Origin: Priestia taiwanensis
Lineage (GTDB): Bacteria; Bacillota; Bacilli; Bacillales; Bacillaceae_G
Assembly: GCF_014638355.1 (NCBI RefSeq)
Contig: NZ_BMFK01000002.1
Location: forward strand, 1-64,000
DNA length: 64,000 bases
Direction: 5' to 3'
Shown here piece after piece: positions 28,405-39,353 of the stretch; position 1 is the stretch's first letter; the number at the start of each line of letters is the position of its first letter. Under the pieces are notes generated by a model that was given only the letters and a program-made list of their open reading frames with translations, ran no database searches and had not been told where the DNA came from. The position numbers and the translations under genes were made by a program.

Positions 28405-30036
28405 TTATTTCTTAATATCAGCCCACTTATACGAGTAATCTCCGCCAATCATATGCTTTGCAATATCCTTTACATATGGCTTTTGCAAGTAAGATTGACC
28501 AAATTGATACACTGGTAAAATAGCTGCATCTTCAAGTAAAATCTTATCTGCCTCTTGCATTGCTTTATAACGAGCAGCAGGATCTGTTAATAGCTCTGAT
28601 TTCGACTTAGCAATTAAATCATCATACTTAGGATTCGAATACCCCATCTCATTCATACTAGAAGATGAAATGAATAATTCAAGGTATGTCATCGGGTCTG
28701 GATAGTCAGGTCCCCAACGGCCTAATGATGCCTCGTATTGCATCGTTTCTTCCAATTTAAGTTTTTGCTTGTATGGCATTTGTTTCAAGTCTACCGTTAA
28801 TCCTACTAAATTCTTCTCTAATTGTCCTTTCAAATATTCACCAATTTTCTTGTTGTCGCTATCATCATAGTTCATTAATTCAATTTTGACCTCTGATTTC
28901 CCTAATTCTTTCTTCGCTTCTTCCCAAAGTGACTTCGCCTTATTAAGATCCATTTTATTCAAGTCACCAACTGTTTCACGGAAGTCTTTACCATCTGGTC
29001 CTTTTGAGAAACCTTTTGGAACAAGCCCATATGTAGCTTGTGAACCGTTATTCAAAATTTGACTAGCGATTGCTTCTTTATCAAACGCTAAACTCATTGC
29101 CATACGCGCCTTCTGATTTTTCATCACGTCACTTGCTTTTTGATTAAATCGAATGAAATACTGCCTAGCTTCTGATTCTGAATAATATTCTTGTTTCCCT
29201 TTATACGAATCTACGAACTCTGCCGAAATGTTCGCACGATCTACTTCATCTGTATTGTATAAATTTACTCCTGCTGCAATATCTTTTACAATTTTGAATT
29301 GAATTTCGTCTAACTTAACAGTAGCCTTATCCCAATAGCCATCATTTTTCTTAAATGTAAAGCTCTCCTCATGTTTCCATTCTGATAAAACAAACGGACC
29401 ATTATAAATTAAGTGCTCTACTTCTAAACCATAGTTTTTCCCTTTTTCCTTTATGAATTTCTCGTTAAGTGGGAAGAACGTCGGGAACGCCATTAACTCT
29501 AAGAAATAAGGAATCGGATTCTCTAATTCTACTACTAACGTACGGTCATCTTGTGCTTTAACGCCTAACTGGTCTAATGGGAGCTCTCCTTTATTTACTT
29601 TCTCACCATTTTTTACACCAAATAGAATAAACGCATATTCAGATTTTGTAGCAGGATCTACTGCACGTTTCCATGAAAACACAAAATCTTTTGCCATTAC
29701 AGGCTCACCATTTGACCATTTTGCATCGCGTAGCTTAAATGTATACGTCTTCTTATCATCACTTACTTGCACACTTTCAGCCATACCTTCAACAGGCTTG
29801 TTATCCTTATCTAAGCGATATAAACCTTCCATTACGTTGTTAAATACACGGAAGGATACTCCATCTGTTGAAATGGAGGAGTCGAGTGATGGAAGTTCAG
29901 ACATTTCTAGCAATCGTAATACTTTCTTCCCATCACTTGCTGTTTCTTTCTTTCCAGCCTCTTCTTTGCCACAAGCAGCAATAAACAAACTACAAATAAG
30001 CATAAAAACTACTAATTTCATATAATTCCGCTTCAT
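28405..30036 (-). CDS. Oligopeptide ABC transporter substrate-binding lipoprotein (OppA-like)
   Basis: 543 residues, SBP_bac_5 family. Lipoprotein signal: basic start, hydrophobic core, lipobox ending FIAAC with Cys22 as the acylated residue. Family segments include YTFKLRDAKWSNGEPV, the KRAVDP motif and RWGPDYPDPMTYLE. It captures peptides outside the membrane. No permease or ATPase genes are adjacent, so it must borrow an Opp/App transporter encoded elsewhere. Confidence 0.93.
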   Translation of the reverse strand: MKRNYMKLVVFMLICSLFIAACGKEEAGKKETASDGKKVLRLLEMSELPSLDSSISTDGVSFRVFNNVMEGLYRLDKDNKPVEGMAESVQVSDDKKTYTFKLRDAKWSNGEPVMAKDFVFSWKRAVDPATKSEYAFILFGVKNGEKVNKGELPLDQLGVKAQDDRTLVVELENPIPYFLELMAFPTFFPLNEKFIKEKGKNYGLEVEHLIYNGPFVLSEWKHEESFTFKKNDGYWDKATVKLDEIQFKIVKDIAAGVNLYNTDEVDRANISAEFVDSYKGKQEYYSESEARQYFIRFNQKASDVMKNQKARMAMSLAFDKEAIASQILNNGSQATYGLVPKGFSKGPDGKDFRETVGDLNKMDLNKAKSLWEEAKKELGKSEVKIELMNYDDSDNKKIGEYLKGQLEKNLVGLTVDLKQMPYKQKLKLEETMQYEASLGRWGPDYPDPMTYLELFISSSSMNEMGYSNPKYDDLIAKSKSELLTDPAARYKAMQEADKILLEDAAILPVYQFGQSYLQKPYVKDIAKHMIGGDYSYKWADIKK

Positions 30037-30146
30037 CCTAGTGCCTCCCTTATTGTTAATCGAAGTGCTTATCCAGTATTTTACTAAATTTTTAGAATAT
30101 TTAAAATATAATTTTGAATATTTTTTATTTTTCTTCTATTTAATTA

Positions 30147-31205
30147 TCAAAATGACGTCTTTAATGCCGTATACATACTCGCTAGTAATATATTTCGACA
30201 CTCTGCATAAGTAGAGTCAAATGTCGATAAAGGAAGCGGATTGATTCCTTTCCCCACTTCAATCGTAAAACCAGGACGCCCAAATTCTTGAATGAACCAA
30301 TCTCTATATCCCGCATGACTATCAATGTTTTGGATGGCTTTATATCCACTTACTCGCTCCATTTCCTCTACTATCTCTCCTGCATACGTCGGCTCATAGC
30401 CCTCATAGCCCCAATATATTTCTTTCCCTTGACTATGTAAGGCAACTAACATATCAAATTGTTCTCTATATGCTACTTCGGCCATTGCAAGTGCTTCTGG
30501 TTCTGATAACGGTTCATCTCCTGGATAATCTCTCGGAGCATATGTTTTCGGAATTTTACGCTCTTTCTCAATATCCCATTTTGCCGGAAACTGATTATTC
30601 AAATCTACTCCATTCACATTTGCTTTCCACCATGTAAAGTCATCATCTGCATTGTTAATTGCATGTAATCTATCCATATCTGTTCCGGTTGTAGCACCTT
30701 GATTAATGACTAAGTCTACCCCATCAGGATTTACCATCGGTACAATGTGAAGCGTGATATTCTCGTACAAATGCATTGCATCTGTCCCTAGCATCTGTTC
30801 ATTATTCGTGAGTGCTAACATATATTCATTCACAAACCGCATTAACAGAGAGGACGTCATCCATTCATTTGCATGAAAAGACGCATTCATATGTACTTTC
30901 GTTTCCCCATTTCCAATTTGCAGGGCATATAATTCTTTTCCAAGTACACTTTTCCCGATTGAATGGACATCCATAAATGGATATACACGTTTTAATAGCG
31001 ATATATCCCCTTGTAGTCGCTCATATGTATACGGACCTTTGTAACGAACAAGCGGGGTGAAAATACGAAATAAATCTCCATCTGCTGAAGCTAAGTGACC
31101 TGGAATACGTATGTATTCATCGTCATCTTCCTCACAGTTGCTATCTACTAATATACATTCTGGTAAGCCATACATCTGTGCATACTCTAGCCATTCACTC
31201 GTCAT
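30147..31205 (-). CDS. M14-family zinc carboxypeptidase (YqgT-like)
   Basis: 352 residues. Zinc motif HANEWM, third ligand His in VALHSQGKEIYWG and catalytic Glu in FTIEVGKG define an M14 peptidase; B. subtilis YqgT is annotated as a gamma-D-glutamyl-L-diamino acid endopeptidase that cuts peptidoglycan peptides. No signal peptide and no LysM domain are visible, so a cytoplasmic or spore-related role in recycling wall peptides is likely. AAAGGAGG precedes ATG 31205. Confidence 0.88.
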   Translation of the reverse strand: MTSEWLEYAQMYGLPECILVDSNCEEDDDEYIRIPGHLASADGDLFRIFTPLVRYKGPYTYERLQGDISLLKRVYPFMDVHSIGKSVLGKELYALQIGNGETKVHMNASFHANEWMTSSLLMRFVNEYMLALTNNEQMLGTDAMHLYENITLHIVPMVNPDGVDLVINQGATTGTDMDRLHAINNADDDFTWWKANVNGVDLNNQFPAKWDIEKERKIPKTYAPRDYPGDEPLSEPEALAMAEVAYREQFDMLVALHSQGKEIYWGYEGYEPTYAGEIVEEMERVSGYKAIQNIDSHAGYRDWFIQEFGRPGFTIEVGKGINPLPLSTFDSTYAECRNILLASMYTALKTSF

Positions 31206-31266
31206 TGTTATTCCTCCTTTAACATTATTACTAATATGAAAAGAGAAAATAAAAAAGACCTAGCAC

Positions 31267-31313
31267 ATAAATAGAAAAGACAACGCTAATCTAACGTTGT
31301 CTTTTCTATTTAT
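31267..31313 (-). terminator. yqgQ terminator, unusually long perfect hairpin
   Basis: 19-bp perfect arms (31267-31285 and 31295-31313) with a 9-base loop; the yqgQ stop codon lies in the right arm. It marks the spot where glcK follows yqgQ in B. subtilis. Confidence 0.85.
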
Positions 31314-31516
31314 GCGTTCAATTTCGCTTGTTCTTCTGCAATTCGTTTACGAAGGATTAGTACCGCTGTCTGATAGTCTTTCGTTTCTAGCAAACGCGCT
31401 TGATATAATTCTTTCAGTTCATCTCCCATTAAATCTAAGTCCGCAAGGCGATCTCCCGTATAAATAATTGTGCCGTATTTCTTCAGTAATTGTTGAACAT
31501 CAAATAGTGAATTCAC
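31310..31516 (-). CDS. yqgQ: YqgQ (DUF910) small protein
   Basis: 68 residues beginning NSLFDVQQLLKKYG, all helical, as in YqgQ, whose structure binds single-stranded nucleic acid by report. AAGGAGG lies ahead of GTG 31516; the upstream ATG at 31537 would place the start inside the ribosome site. In B. subtilis it precedes glcK; that gene is missing here. Confidence 0.87.
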   Translation of the reverse strand: MNSLFDVQQLLKKYGTIIYTGDRLADLDLMGDELKELYQARLLETKDYQTAVLILRKRIAEEQAKLNA

Positions 31517-31566
31517 TGTACCTCGTCCTCCTTGCATTATTCCTACTCTCTATTATAGTACAAACA

Positions 31567-31589
31567 AAAAGAGCGTCAAACGCTCTTTT
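31567..31589 (-). terminator. Terminator of the SpoVAF-like gene
   Basis: AAAAGAGCG / CGCTCTTTT hairpin with a 5-base loop and following T-run. Confidence 0.85.
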
Positions 31590-33052
31590 CATCGATCAGG
31601 ATCATTCGGATGCAAGACAGTCGGTCGTTGATCTTTCAATGGCATTGGAGAACGTAACAAAATATCTCGTAATGCTCGTGAATTGAATGGAACTAACGGC
31701 CATAAATACGGAACTTGATATGATTTCATGCGGATTAAATAGAGCATCCACAGCGTAAATCCAATAACAAAGCCATTTACTCGGAAGAACGCTGTTAACA
31801 GCAGTAAAATAATTCGGAACATACGATTTGCTAAGCTAAGCTCGTAACTCGGTGTCGTAAATGTACCTAATGCTGCAACAGATAAATACATCACGACATC
31901 AGCCGTATAAAACCCTACATCAACTGCTACCCCACCAACTGCAACAGCTGCAACTAAGCCAAGTGCAGAGCTGAGCGACGAAGGAGTATGAATCGATGCC
32001 ATACGAAGTACATCAATACCAAGCTCTATCGTAATAAGCTGAACAATTAACGGAACACTTCCAAAGTCCGTTGGAATAAATTGTACTAAATTTGCTGGTA
32101 GCAAGTTCGGATTTGTCGCCAGTAAATAAAAAAACGGCAAGAAAAAGATTGAAGAAAAAACAGCTAAGAAACGAACAAAGCGTAGATATGCTCCAACAAT
32201 TGGTTTATTTCTGTAATCTTCTGCATGTTGCATATGATGCCAAAATGTCGTCGGAGTGATCATGACGCTCGGTGATCCATCGATAATTATTAAGACGTGG
32301 CCATCATACAAATGCGAAGCGGCTGTGTCTGGTCTTTCCGTATATCGAACGGACGGATACGGATTCCAGTGGCGTCCTGCAATATATTCTTCAATCGTCT
32401 TATCCGCCATCGGTAGTCCATCTACATCAATAAGTTCCAGCGACTTCCTCACCTTATCTATAAGTGCGTCATCTGCAATATCCTCAATATAACAGACACA
32501 CACATCTGTTTTGGAACGTCTACCAATTTGTAAATAGTTCATAACCAATGTACGATCCCGAACTCTTCTGCGAAGAAGTGCTGTATTAAAAATAATTGTT
32601 TCAACAAATCCATCACGTGAACCACGTACAACTCTTTCTAAATCAGGCTCTTCCGGGCCACGTACTGGGTATGTTCGCGCATCAATAAGAATAATTTCTT
32701 GTTCGCCTTCAACAACGAGCGCTGTTTGCCCAGCTAATACACTATCAATGATAGTGTCCAAATCATTATTCTTATCAACCTCTACGTAAGGGATATACAA
32801 ATGAATAAGCTTATGTAACGTATCTTCTTGTAAATCACCTACACGTAACTTCGCTAAATCTTGCATAATGTAGAGCATCATATCATCTTTCACGAAACCG
32901 TCTACGAAGAAGAAACTCATTTTCTTTCCTGCGTATTCCATTTCTTTATGAATAACATCAAAACTCTTCGATACCCTCATTTGCTCTTTCAAATAATGAA
33001 CATTTTCTTCGTATGTACTTGCTAAGCGTGTTTGTTTTTTTTCTTTTGTCAT
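31589..33052 (-). CDS. GerA-family spore germination protein, SpoVAF-like
   Basis: 487 residues: soluble N-terminal domain (1-230) with GEQEIILIDARTYPVRGPEEP and the GSRDGFVETI motif, then five or so membrane segments (about 285-440). PTTFWHHMQHAEDY and the MASIHTPSSLSSALGLVAA segment are typical of the A subunit of germinant receptors, and the overall match is to SpoVAF rather than GerAA. No B or C subunit genes follow, as expected for SpoVAF. AAGGA before ATG 33052 is preferred to ATG 33061. Acts in the inner spore membrane. Confidence 0.85.
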   Translation of the reverse strand: MTKEKKQTRLASTYEENVHYLKEQMRVSKSFDVIHKEMEYAGKKMSFFFVDGFVKDDMMLYIMQDLAKLRVGDLQEDTLHKLIHLYIPYVEVDKNNDLDTIIDSVLAGQTALVVEGEQEIILIDARTYPVRGPEEPDLERVVRGSRDGFVETIIFNTALLRRRVRDRTLVMNYLQIGRRSKTDVCVCYIEDIADDALIDKVRKSLELIDVDGLPMADKTIEEYIAGRHWNPYPSVRYTERPDTAASHLYDGHVLIIIDGSPSVMITPTTFWHHMQHAEDYRNKPIVGAYLRFVRFLAVFSSIFFLPFFYLLATNPNLLPANLVQFIPTDFGSVPLIVQLITIELGIDVLRMASIHTPSSLSSALGLVAAVAVGGVAVDVGFYTADVVMYLSVAALGTFTTPSYELSLANRMFRIILLLLTAFFRVNGFVIGFTLWMLYLIRMKSYQVPYLWPLVPFNSRALRDILLRSPMPLKDQRPTVLHPNDPDR

Positions 33053-33133
33053 TCCTATCATCCTTTGATTTTCACTTTGTGCATACCTTTATGTTCTTCC
33101 ATCTCCATATTTTTCATACAACAATAACAAAAA

Positions 33134-33163
33134 AACGAGGAAATGATTTATTCATTCCTCGTT
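33134..33163 (-). terminator. gluP terminator
   Basis: AACGAGG / CCTCGTT stem extended by AATGA/TCATT with a bulge; leftward T-run. Confidence 0.8.
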
Positions 33164-33175
33164 CCTCTTCATACT

Positions 33176-34711
33176 TTATAATGGTAGTCGCTTAATCTCT
33201 TTTTGTAACGCTTCGTACTCTTTATTACCTTTATCATATTTTAACGCTTTTTCAATATACTCACTCGCTTCTTTCACATTCTTCTCTTCTAAAGAGAGAA
33301 TGGATAAGTAATAGTAAGCTGGAGCGAAATTTTCTTTCTCACTTACTACATGAAGAAACTGTTCTTTTGCCTTTGTGTAATCTCCTTTTCGTAAGTTCAT
33401 AAACGCCTCTAAATAGTATGCATCTAACGGTTTCTTCTCATATTTCGAAAGCTTCTCGGACAATTCTTCTGCTTCTTTTTGATTATTATTCGACAATGCT
33501 GTTCGTAATTGCTCTGTTAGCTGGATGGCTTCATACTGTCTGCCCTCGTTCTTAAATCCATACACTGAAGTGCCGATGACAAGTGCCACCGTAAGAATAG
33601 AAAGAGCTACTCGCATCCCAACATTCTTCTTCTCATTTGGAATTTGCACAATCATAGCAATTAAAAAACCACCAATAAGTCCGCCAATATGTCCTGAGTT
33701 ATCAATACCTGAAATAGAAGCTCCGATTCCGATGTTTAATCCAATAATCATCATAACATTCATCATGACAGATCTTGACAACACATCTCTGTACTTAATA
33801 CCAATATACAAGAAAGCACCGAAACATCCAAAAATAGCGCCTGAAGCACCCGCTGCAACCGAATCATTCATCGCAAAACTTAGTAGTACTCCCGTTATTC
33901 CAGAGAATAAATAAATACATAAGAAACGGGCATTACCGAATATCCTCTCCACTTGTGCGCCGACGTAATAAAGTGCTAGCGTGTTCATTGCTAAATGGAT
34001 AAATCCAATATGAAGGACAATTGGTGTCACGAATCGCCACCATTCTCCTTCCACAATAAGCGGATTATATTTCGCACCGTATTTAATCAATGTTTCTGTA
34101 TTTGTACTGCCTCCATTTAGTTCTAACAGAAGAAACATTAATCCTTGCAATGCAATAAAAAAGTACGTAACAAACGGTTTTCCGTAATTCAGAAGACTAT
34201 TTCGCTTATTCTCACGCTCTTCTAAATAAGTAGCTAATTCTCTCGCCACTTCTGCTTCTCCTAGTGATAGAAGGTGGCGAAGGTGATCTGTATCCTCATC
34301 AGAGAATCCGTACACTTCTTTCGCTTGTTGCACACTATGCTCTACCTCATCTGTCACAATTAATTCATGATGTATCTCTCCAAGTTTCTTATCCTTTTCC
34401 GTCAACGCACTTTCCATTACTTCTTTATAATCATCTACCGGCTCCGTAGCCACCATATATGTATTGATACACTGAAGATTGCGTAATGCATTGTCTTTCT
34501 TAAACGCATATAGACGCTCATACATATCAAAAATATCGTTCCGTAATACCGCACCAAACTCGATGTTGTCGCGTTTGCACCTAACAATTGTTTGCTTATG
34601 TTTCAACCATGCCTCCGATTGGTCAGATGATACATGAATAAGCTCATACCTCTTTCTGAAAACAAGTACAGAGATAACTGACCAAAAGAACGTATTTCGT
34701 TGTTCGTTCAA
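33176..34711 (-). CDS. gluP: Rhomboid intramembrane serine protease GluP (YqgP)
   Basis: 511 residues. Cytoplasmic N-terminal domain (1-175), rhomboid core with six or seven helices (about 178-390), and a C-terminal TPR region (about 395-511). The catalytic pair is visible: Ser in GASGAIFG (about 288) and His in NSGHIGGLIGG (about 337); HIGFIHLAMN provides the oxyanion-side motif. B. subtilis GluP, of the same size, takes part in quality control of the magnesium transporter MgtE with FtsH. Confidence 0.94.
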   Translation of the reverse strand: MNEQRNTFFWSVISVLVFRKRYELIHVSSDQSEAWLKHKQTIVRCKRDNIEFGAVLRNDIFDMYERLYAFKKDNALRNLQCINTYMVATEPVDDYKEVMESALTEKDKKLGEIHHELIVTDEVEHSVQQAKEVYGFSDEDTDHLRHLLSLGEAEVARELATYLEERENKRNSLLNYGKPFVTYFFIALQGLMFLLLELNGGSTNTETLIKYGAKYNPLIVEGEWWRFVTPIVLHIGFIHLAMNTLALYYVGAQVERIFGNARFLCIYLFSGITGVLLSFAMNDSVAAGASGAIFGCFGAFLYIGIKYRDVLSRSVMMNVMMIIGLNIGIGASISGIDNSGHIGGLIGGFLIAMIVQIPNEKKNVGMRVALSILTVALVIGTSVYGFKNEGRQYEAIQLTEQLRTALSNNNQKEAEELSEKLSKYEKKPLDAYYLEAFMNLRKGDYTKAKEQFLHVVSEKENFAPAYYYLSILSLEEKNVKEASEYIEKALKYDKGNKEYEALQKEIKRLPL

Positions 34712-34816
34712 TTATATCTCCCCTTCCTTCCACTTCTACAGTGGTCTGTTCCTTTTATTATAGCACAAGATATAACCGTGTTTTAGCTCCGTCTCCTTAT
34801 CCTCTCCTCCATAAAG

Positions 34817-34859
34817 AAAGCGACACGTACTCATTTTACTACGAGATACGTGTCGCTTT
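34817..34859 (-). terminator. ldh terminator
   Basis: 13-bp perfect stem AAAGCGACACGTA / TACGTGTCGCTTT, followed leftwards by a broken T-run. Confidence 0.8.
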
Positions 34860-34878
34860 ACCTATCTTATCCTTCTAT

Positions 34879-35871
<993 letters not shown>

Positions 35872-35948
35872 TTATACCATATACACAGTGAAATACGTAA
35901 TAACAAAATATAATTTATGTATATTTTGTGAAAAGCAATCTTTTCTAT

Positions 35949-36512
35949 CTAAAATACATATACCTTCTCTTCTGTAACGACTTTCTTCATTTTTTTATCA
36001 TGTTCATTTATTGGAATATCTTTCACCATCTGACTTTCATACGCTAATGCAAGATGATTACCAGTGAAGATGGATAAATAACGGTCATAATACCCTCCAC
36101 CGTAACCGAGACGTCGGCCATCTCGTGTGAATGCAACTCCAGGTAAAACAAGTAAGTCAATACTATTCTGTGCATACGCTATCGTTTTCTCCACAATTGG
36201 TTCAAATAAATTACTGTAGGACTCCTCTACATCAGCAAATGAAGTAATGCGGTAAAACGTCATTTCCCTCGTTGATGGTTTACATTTTGGAACAACAACT
36301 ATTTTCCCTTGCTCCCATGCAGCTTCTATTATCGCCCGCGTATTTACTTCGTATGATAAAGAAATGGTAATCCCAATAACATTAGCAGACTGCCACTCAG
36401 ATTGCTCGAATAATAAAGATGTAATAGCAGTAGATTTCTCCTGATTTTCCTCTTCACTCTGTTTTCTTAATGCTTGCAACATCTCTTTTCGTATTACTCG
36501 TTTTTCCCCCAT
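35949..36512 (-). CDS. 5-formyltetrahydrofolate cyclo-ligase (YqgN)
   Basis: Converts 5-formyl-THF to 5,10-methenyl-THF with ATP. About 187 residues: basic KRVIRKEML start, VVPKCKP, and the signature GVAFTRDGRRLGYGGGYYDRY near the C-terminus. AGAGGGGG precedes three consecutive ATGs (36518-36512); the third gives normal spacing. One-carbon role fits with gcvT, which makes methylene-THF. Confidence 0.93.
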   Translation of the reverse strand: MGEKRVIRKEMLQALRKQSEEENQEKSTAITSLLFEQSEWQSANVIGITISLSYEVNTRAIIEAAWEQGKIVVVPKCKPSTREMTFYRITSFADVEESYSNLFEPIVEKTIAYAQNSIDLLVLPGVAFTRDGRRLGYGGGYYDRYLSIFTGNHLALAYESQMVKDIPINEHDKKMKKVVTEEKVYVF

Positions 36513-36587
36513 CATCATGTCCCCCTCTTTTTTGCTCCTTCTAGCATACCATTTTTTACATGTACGAAAAATGAGCATAAAAAAAAA

Positions 36588-36609
36588 CAGCAGGATAAAA
36601 TCCTACTGC
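36588..36609 (-). terminator. rpmG terminator
   Basis: GCAGTAGGAT / ATCCTGCTG hairpin followed by eight T in the leftward direction. Confidence 0.9.
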
Positions 36610-36759
36610 TTACTTTGTTTCACGATGAACTGTAGCTTTTTTGTCTCTTGAACAATATTTCTTAAGCTCAAGGCGATCTGGGTTGTTACGTTTATTCTTT
36701 TTAGAGATATAGTTACGCTCTCCGCATTCAGTACATGCTAACGTAATATTTACACGCAT
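36610..36759 (-). CDS. rpmG: 50S ribosomal protein L33
   Basis: 49 residues, [18 protein letters not shown]...[17 protein letters not shown]. The N-terminal CxxC is present but the second pair is reduced to one Cys, as in the L33 variant next to yqgN in Bacillus. TTTGGAGGG precedes ATG 36759. Too short for ordinary ORF listing. Confidence 0.95.
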   Translation of the reverse strand: MRVNITLACTECGERNYISKKNKRNNPDRLELKKYCSRDKKATVHRETK

Positions 36760-36881
36760 CTTTATTTCCCTCCAAACATTGTATACATAAATCAGACCTT
36801 TCTACTATACCACTTTCCGAAAAAAATTTCTACATTTTTTATTATGTGGTCGACAACAAATGATAAATAAAAATTTTTAGA

Positions 36882-37652
36882 CTATTTCATACGATTTTTT
36901 ACTATATAAGAAGAAGATTCCCGTTTCTTCAGAATAGATATTTTCGTCTTTTTCATTAGTAAATCATGCTTTGCTCGTTTGTATCGTTGGAATGTACCTA
37001 CATCAATCCAATAACCCCTCGTCATATACCCGTATACTTGTTTGTTACTCTCTATCATCATCGGAATAATATTCCGGCTGAAATCCATAAAACAATTTCG
37101 ATGTATCCCCTTTAAAACAGACGGATCCACAATATAAATACCTACATTTACCATATAAGAAATAACTTCCTGCCATGCCGGTTTTTCCACGTAACGAGTA
37201 ATCTTTCCATATTCATTCGTCATAATCATCCCAAAGTCAATTGGATTTCTTTCTTCTTTCATAAAAATTGTGAGGTCTGCACCTTTTTGTTGATGAAATT
37301 GCATACCACCCTGTAAATCAATGTTCGTCAATGTATCCCCGCTAATAACAACAAATGTTTCATCCAAAAAATATTCCGCTGCTTTAATACTTCCTGCCGT
37401 ACCAAGAGGTGGATTATCTTCAAAATATATTAATTGTACACCCCACTTACTACCATCACCAAAGTAGGTTCTGATTTGTTCTCCATGATACTGGATCATA
37501 ACTGCAATCGTTGTAATGTTATGTTGCTTTAATAACTCGATACTATACTCCATCACAGGCTTTCCTAATAACCGCAACATTGGCTTTGGTATATCGTCTG
37601 TTAAAGGACGTAATCGCATCCCCTTTCCACCAGCTAAAATAACACCTTTCAT
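36882..37652 (-). CDS. Sugar-phosphate nucleotidyltransferase
   Basis: 256 residues. GT-A-like core with GVILAGGKGMRLRPLTDDIP (nucleotide-binding loop), the Asp of VISGDTLTN (metal), EKPAWQ and the GYWIDVGTFQRYKRAKHDL end. Closest to mannose-1-phosphate guanylyltransferases but lacks the C-terminal beta-helix or phosphomannomutase domain, so the exact sugar is open. GTG 37655 and ATG 37652 are both possible starts. Stand-alone gene. Confidence 0.82.
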   Translation of the reverse strand: MKGVILAGGKGMRLRPLTDDIPKPMLRLLGKPVMEYSIELLKQHNITTIAVMIQYHGEQIRTYFGDGSKWGVQLIYFEDNPPLGTAGSIKAAEYFLDETFVVISGDTLTNIDLQGGMQFHQQKGADLTIFMKEERNPIDFGMIMTNEYGKITRYVEKPAWQEVISYMVNVGIYIVDPSVLKGIHRNCFMDFSRNIIPMMIESNKQVYGYMTRGYWIDVGTFQRYKRAKHDLLMKKTKISILKKRESSSYIVKNRMK

Positions 37653-37771
37653 CACAACCGCTCCTTATCGATCGATGTTTCTTCATTCAAATACATATTA
37701 TAATGGCATTTTCCAGTTATATCGTTTTATATGCTTTACATATTTACTCTATTCATTGTAATTTTCTATAG

Positions 37772-37809
37772 ATAAAAGACACGTTCCTGCGCAGAACGTG
37801 TCTTTTATA
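37772..37809 (-). terminator. Terminator of the pst-phoU operon
   Basis: 15-bp perfect stem ATAAAAGACACGTTC / GAACGTGTCTTTTAT, just after phoU. Confidence 0.93.
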
Positions 37810-37813
37810 TATC

Positions 37814-38473
37814 TTATTCATTAAACGTATATCTTCTTCCCTTCACAAGGTAGAACGTATTCTCCGAAATATTTGTTGCATAATCCGCAATACGCTCAAA
37901 ATATCTTGTGATGAATGTTAATTGCATAATTTGCCCAATTTCTTCTTGATGGTTTGGAACGAGCTGCATTAATGTTCGCATCATATTTCCGTACAATGCA
38001 TCGACTTCATCATCCATTGTAGCGACCTTCTTCGCTTCTGCTAAATCTTCTGCATCATATGCACGTAACGCTAGACGAACCATGTCAATACTTCTACTAT
38101 GCATCTCTTCCAACAAATCAAATGACGTAATAACGCGCTTTTCACCAATACGAATAGCTGCTTTTGCAATATTCACCGCATAATCTGCAATTCTTTCTAA
38201 ATCAGATGAAATTTTTAATACAGTCGTAATTTTTCGTAAATCGATTGCAACTGGTTGCTGCTTCGTTAACAACATAATCGCAAAATCATTGATTTCTTCT
38301 TCTAAGTCATCCGCCTTTTCATCATTCTCAATGACAGATAACGCCTTATCTATATCCTGATGCTTCAATCCTTCAAAAGCGAGGTTAATAGACTCAATTG
38401 CCATATCTCCTAATTCCATAACCATTGTATGAAGAACGTGTAAATCGCCTTCGAACTTCCCGCGAATTCCCAT
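37814..38473 (-). CDS. phoU: Phosphate transport regulator PhoU
   Basis: 219 residues, two three-helix PhoU repeats each with an E/D-x3-D metal motif (MDDEVDALYGNMM, ERIADYAVNIA and ERIADYATNISE). Links PstB activity to phosphate signalling. Last gene of the pst operon, 12 bases behind pstB. B. subtilis lacks this gene in its pst operon, which makes the layout closer to other Bacillota. Confidence 0.95.
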   Translation of the reverse strand: MGIRGKFEGDLHVLHTMVMELGDMAIESINLAFEGLKHQDIDKALSVIENDEKADDLEEEINDFAIMLLTKQQPVAIDLRKITTVLKISSDLERIADYAVNIAKAAIRIGEKRVITSFDLLEEMHSRSIDMVRLALRAYDAEDLAEAKKVATMDDEVDALYGNMMRTLMQLVPNHQEEIGQIMQLTFITRYFERIADYATNISENTFYLVKGRRYTFNE

Positions 38474-38485
38474 TGTATCCTCCTC

Positions 38486-39322
38486 TTAACCGAAACGACC
38501 TGTAATATAGTCTTCTGTACGCTTATCAGACGGCGTTGAGAACAGACGGTTTGTCTCCGTATACTCTACTACTTCACCATTTAAGAAGAAAGCCGTGCGA
38601 TCTGAAATACGTGCTGCTTGTTGCATGTTATGTGTAACAATAACGATACTATAGCTCTTCTTTAACTCTTGAATTAACTCTTCTACCTTTAATGTAGAGA
38701 TTGGATCTAAAGCAGATGTTGGCTCATCCATTAAAATAACGTCTGGCTCAATCGCAAGGCAACGTGCAATACATAAACGTTGTTGCTGTCCACCTGATAG
38801 GCCGTACGCATTATCATGCAAGCGATCTTTTAATTCGTCCCAAATCGCTGCACCGCGTAGACTCTTCTCCACAATTTCATTTAAGATTTTTTTATCTTTA
38901 ATACCGTGAATTTTCGGTCCGTATGCAACGTTCTCCCAAATAGACTTCGGGAATGGATTTGGCTTTTGGAATACCATTCCTACTCGTGTACGTAATTCTT
39001 CTACTCCATATGACGCATCAAAAATATTACGTTCGTGGTATAAAATCTCACCGCTTGTGCGAACGATCGGAACTAACTCAACCATACGATTTAATGTCTT
39101 TAAATACGTTGATTTACCACAACCACTCGGTCCGATAATCGCCGTTACTTCATTTTCATATATTTTTAAATTAATATCTTTCAGTGCATGATCTTGACCG
39201 TACCATAAGTTTAAATTTTTCGTTTCATACACAACATTTTTTTGTACTTCTTTCTTTTCTTGATTAGAAGGATGTTCCATTTTCATTTCCTCGTTTCGTT
39301 TCAAAGCAGTAAATGTAGACAT
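38486..39322 (-). CDS. pstB: Phosphate ABC transporter ATP-binding protein
   Basis: 278 residues. Walker [10 protein letters not shown], signature [16 protein letters not shown] and Walker [13 protein letters not shown] are intact. AAAGGAGAAGG precedes ATG 39322; a later ATG-Lys start at the EEMKMEH stretch is also possible. The start lies inside the 3' end of pstA's transcript unit with a short overlap of reading frames upstream. Confidence 0.96.
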   Translation of the reverse strand: MSTFTALKRNEEMKMEHPSNQEKKEVQKNVVYETKNLNLWYGQDHALKDINLKIYENEVTAIIGPSGCGKSTYLKTLNRMVELVPIVRTSGEILYHERNIFDASYGVEELRTRVGMVFQKPNPFPKSIWENVAYGPKIHGIKDKKILNEIVEKSLRGAAIWDELKDRLHDNAYGLSGGQQQRLCIARCLAIEPDVILMDEPTSALDPISTLKVEELIQELKKSYSIVIVTHNMQQAARISDRTAFFLNGEVVEYTETNRLFSTPSDKRTEDYITGRFG

Positions 39323-39353
39323 ATGCCTTCTCCTTTCAGCCTGAAGAGTCTTC

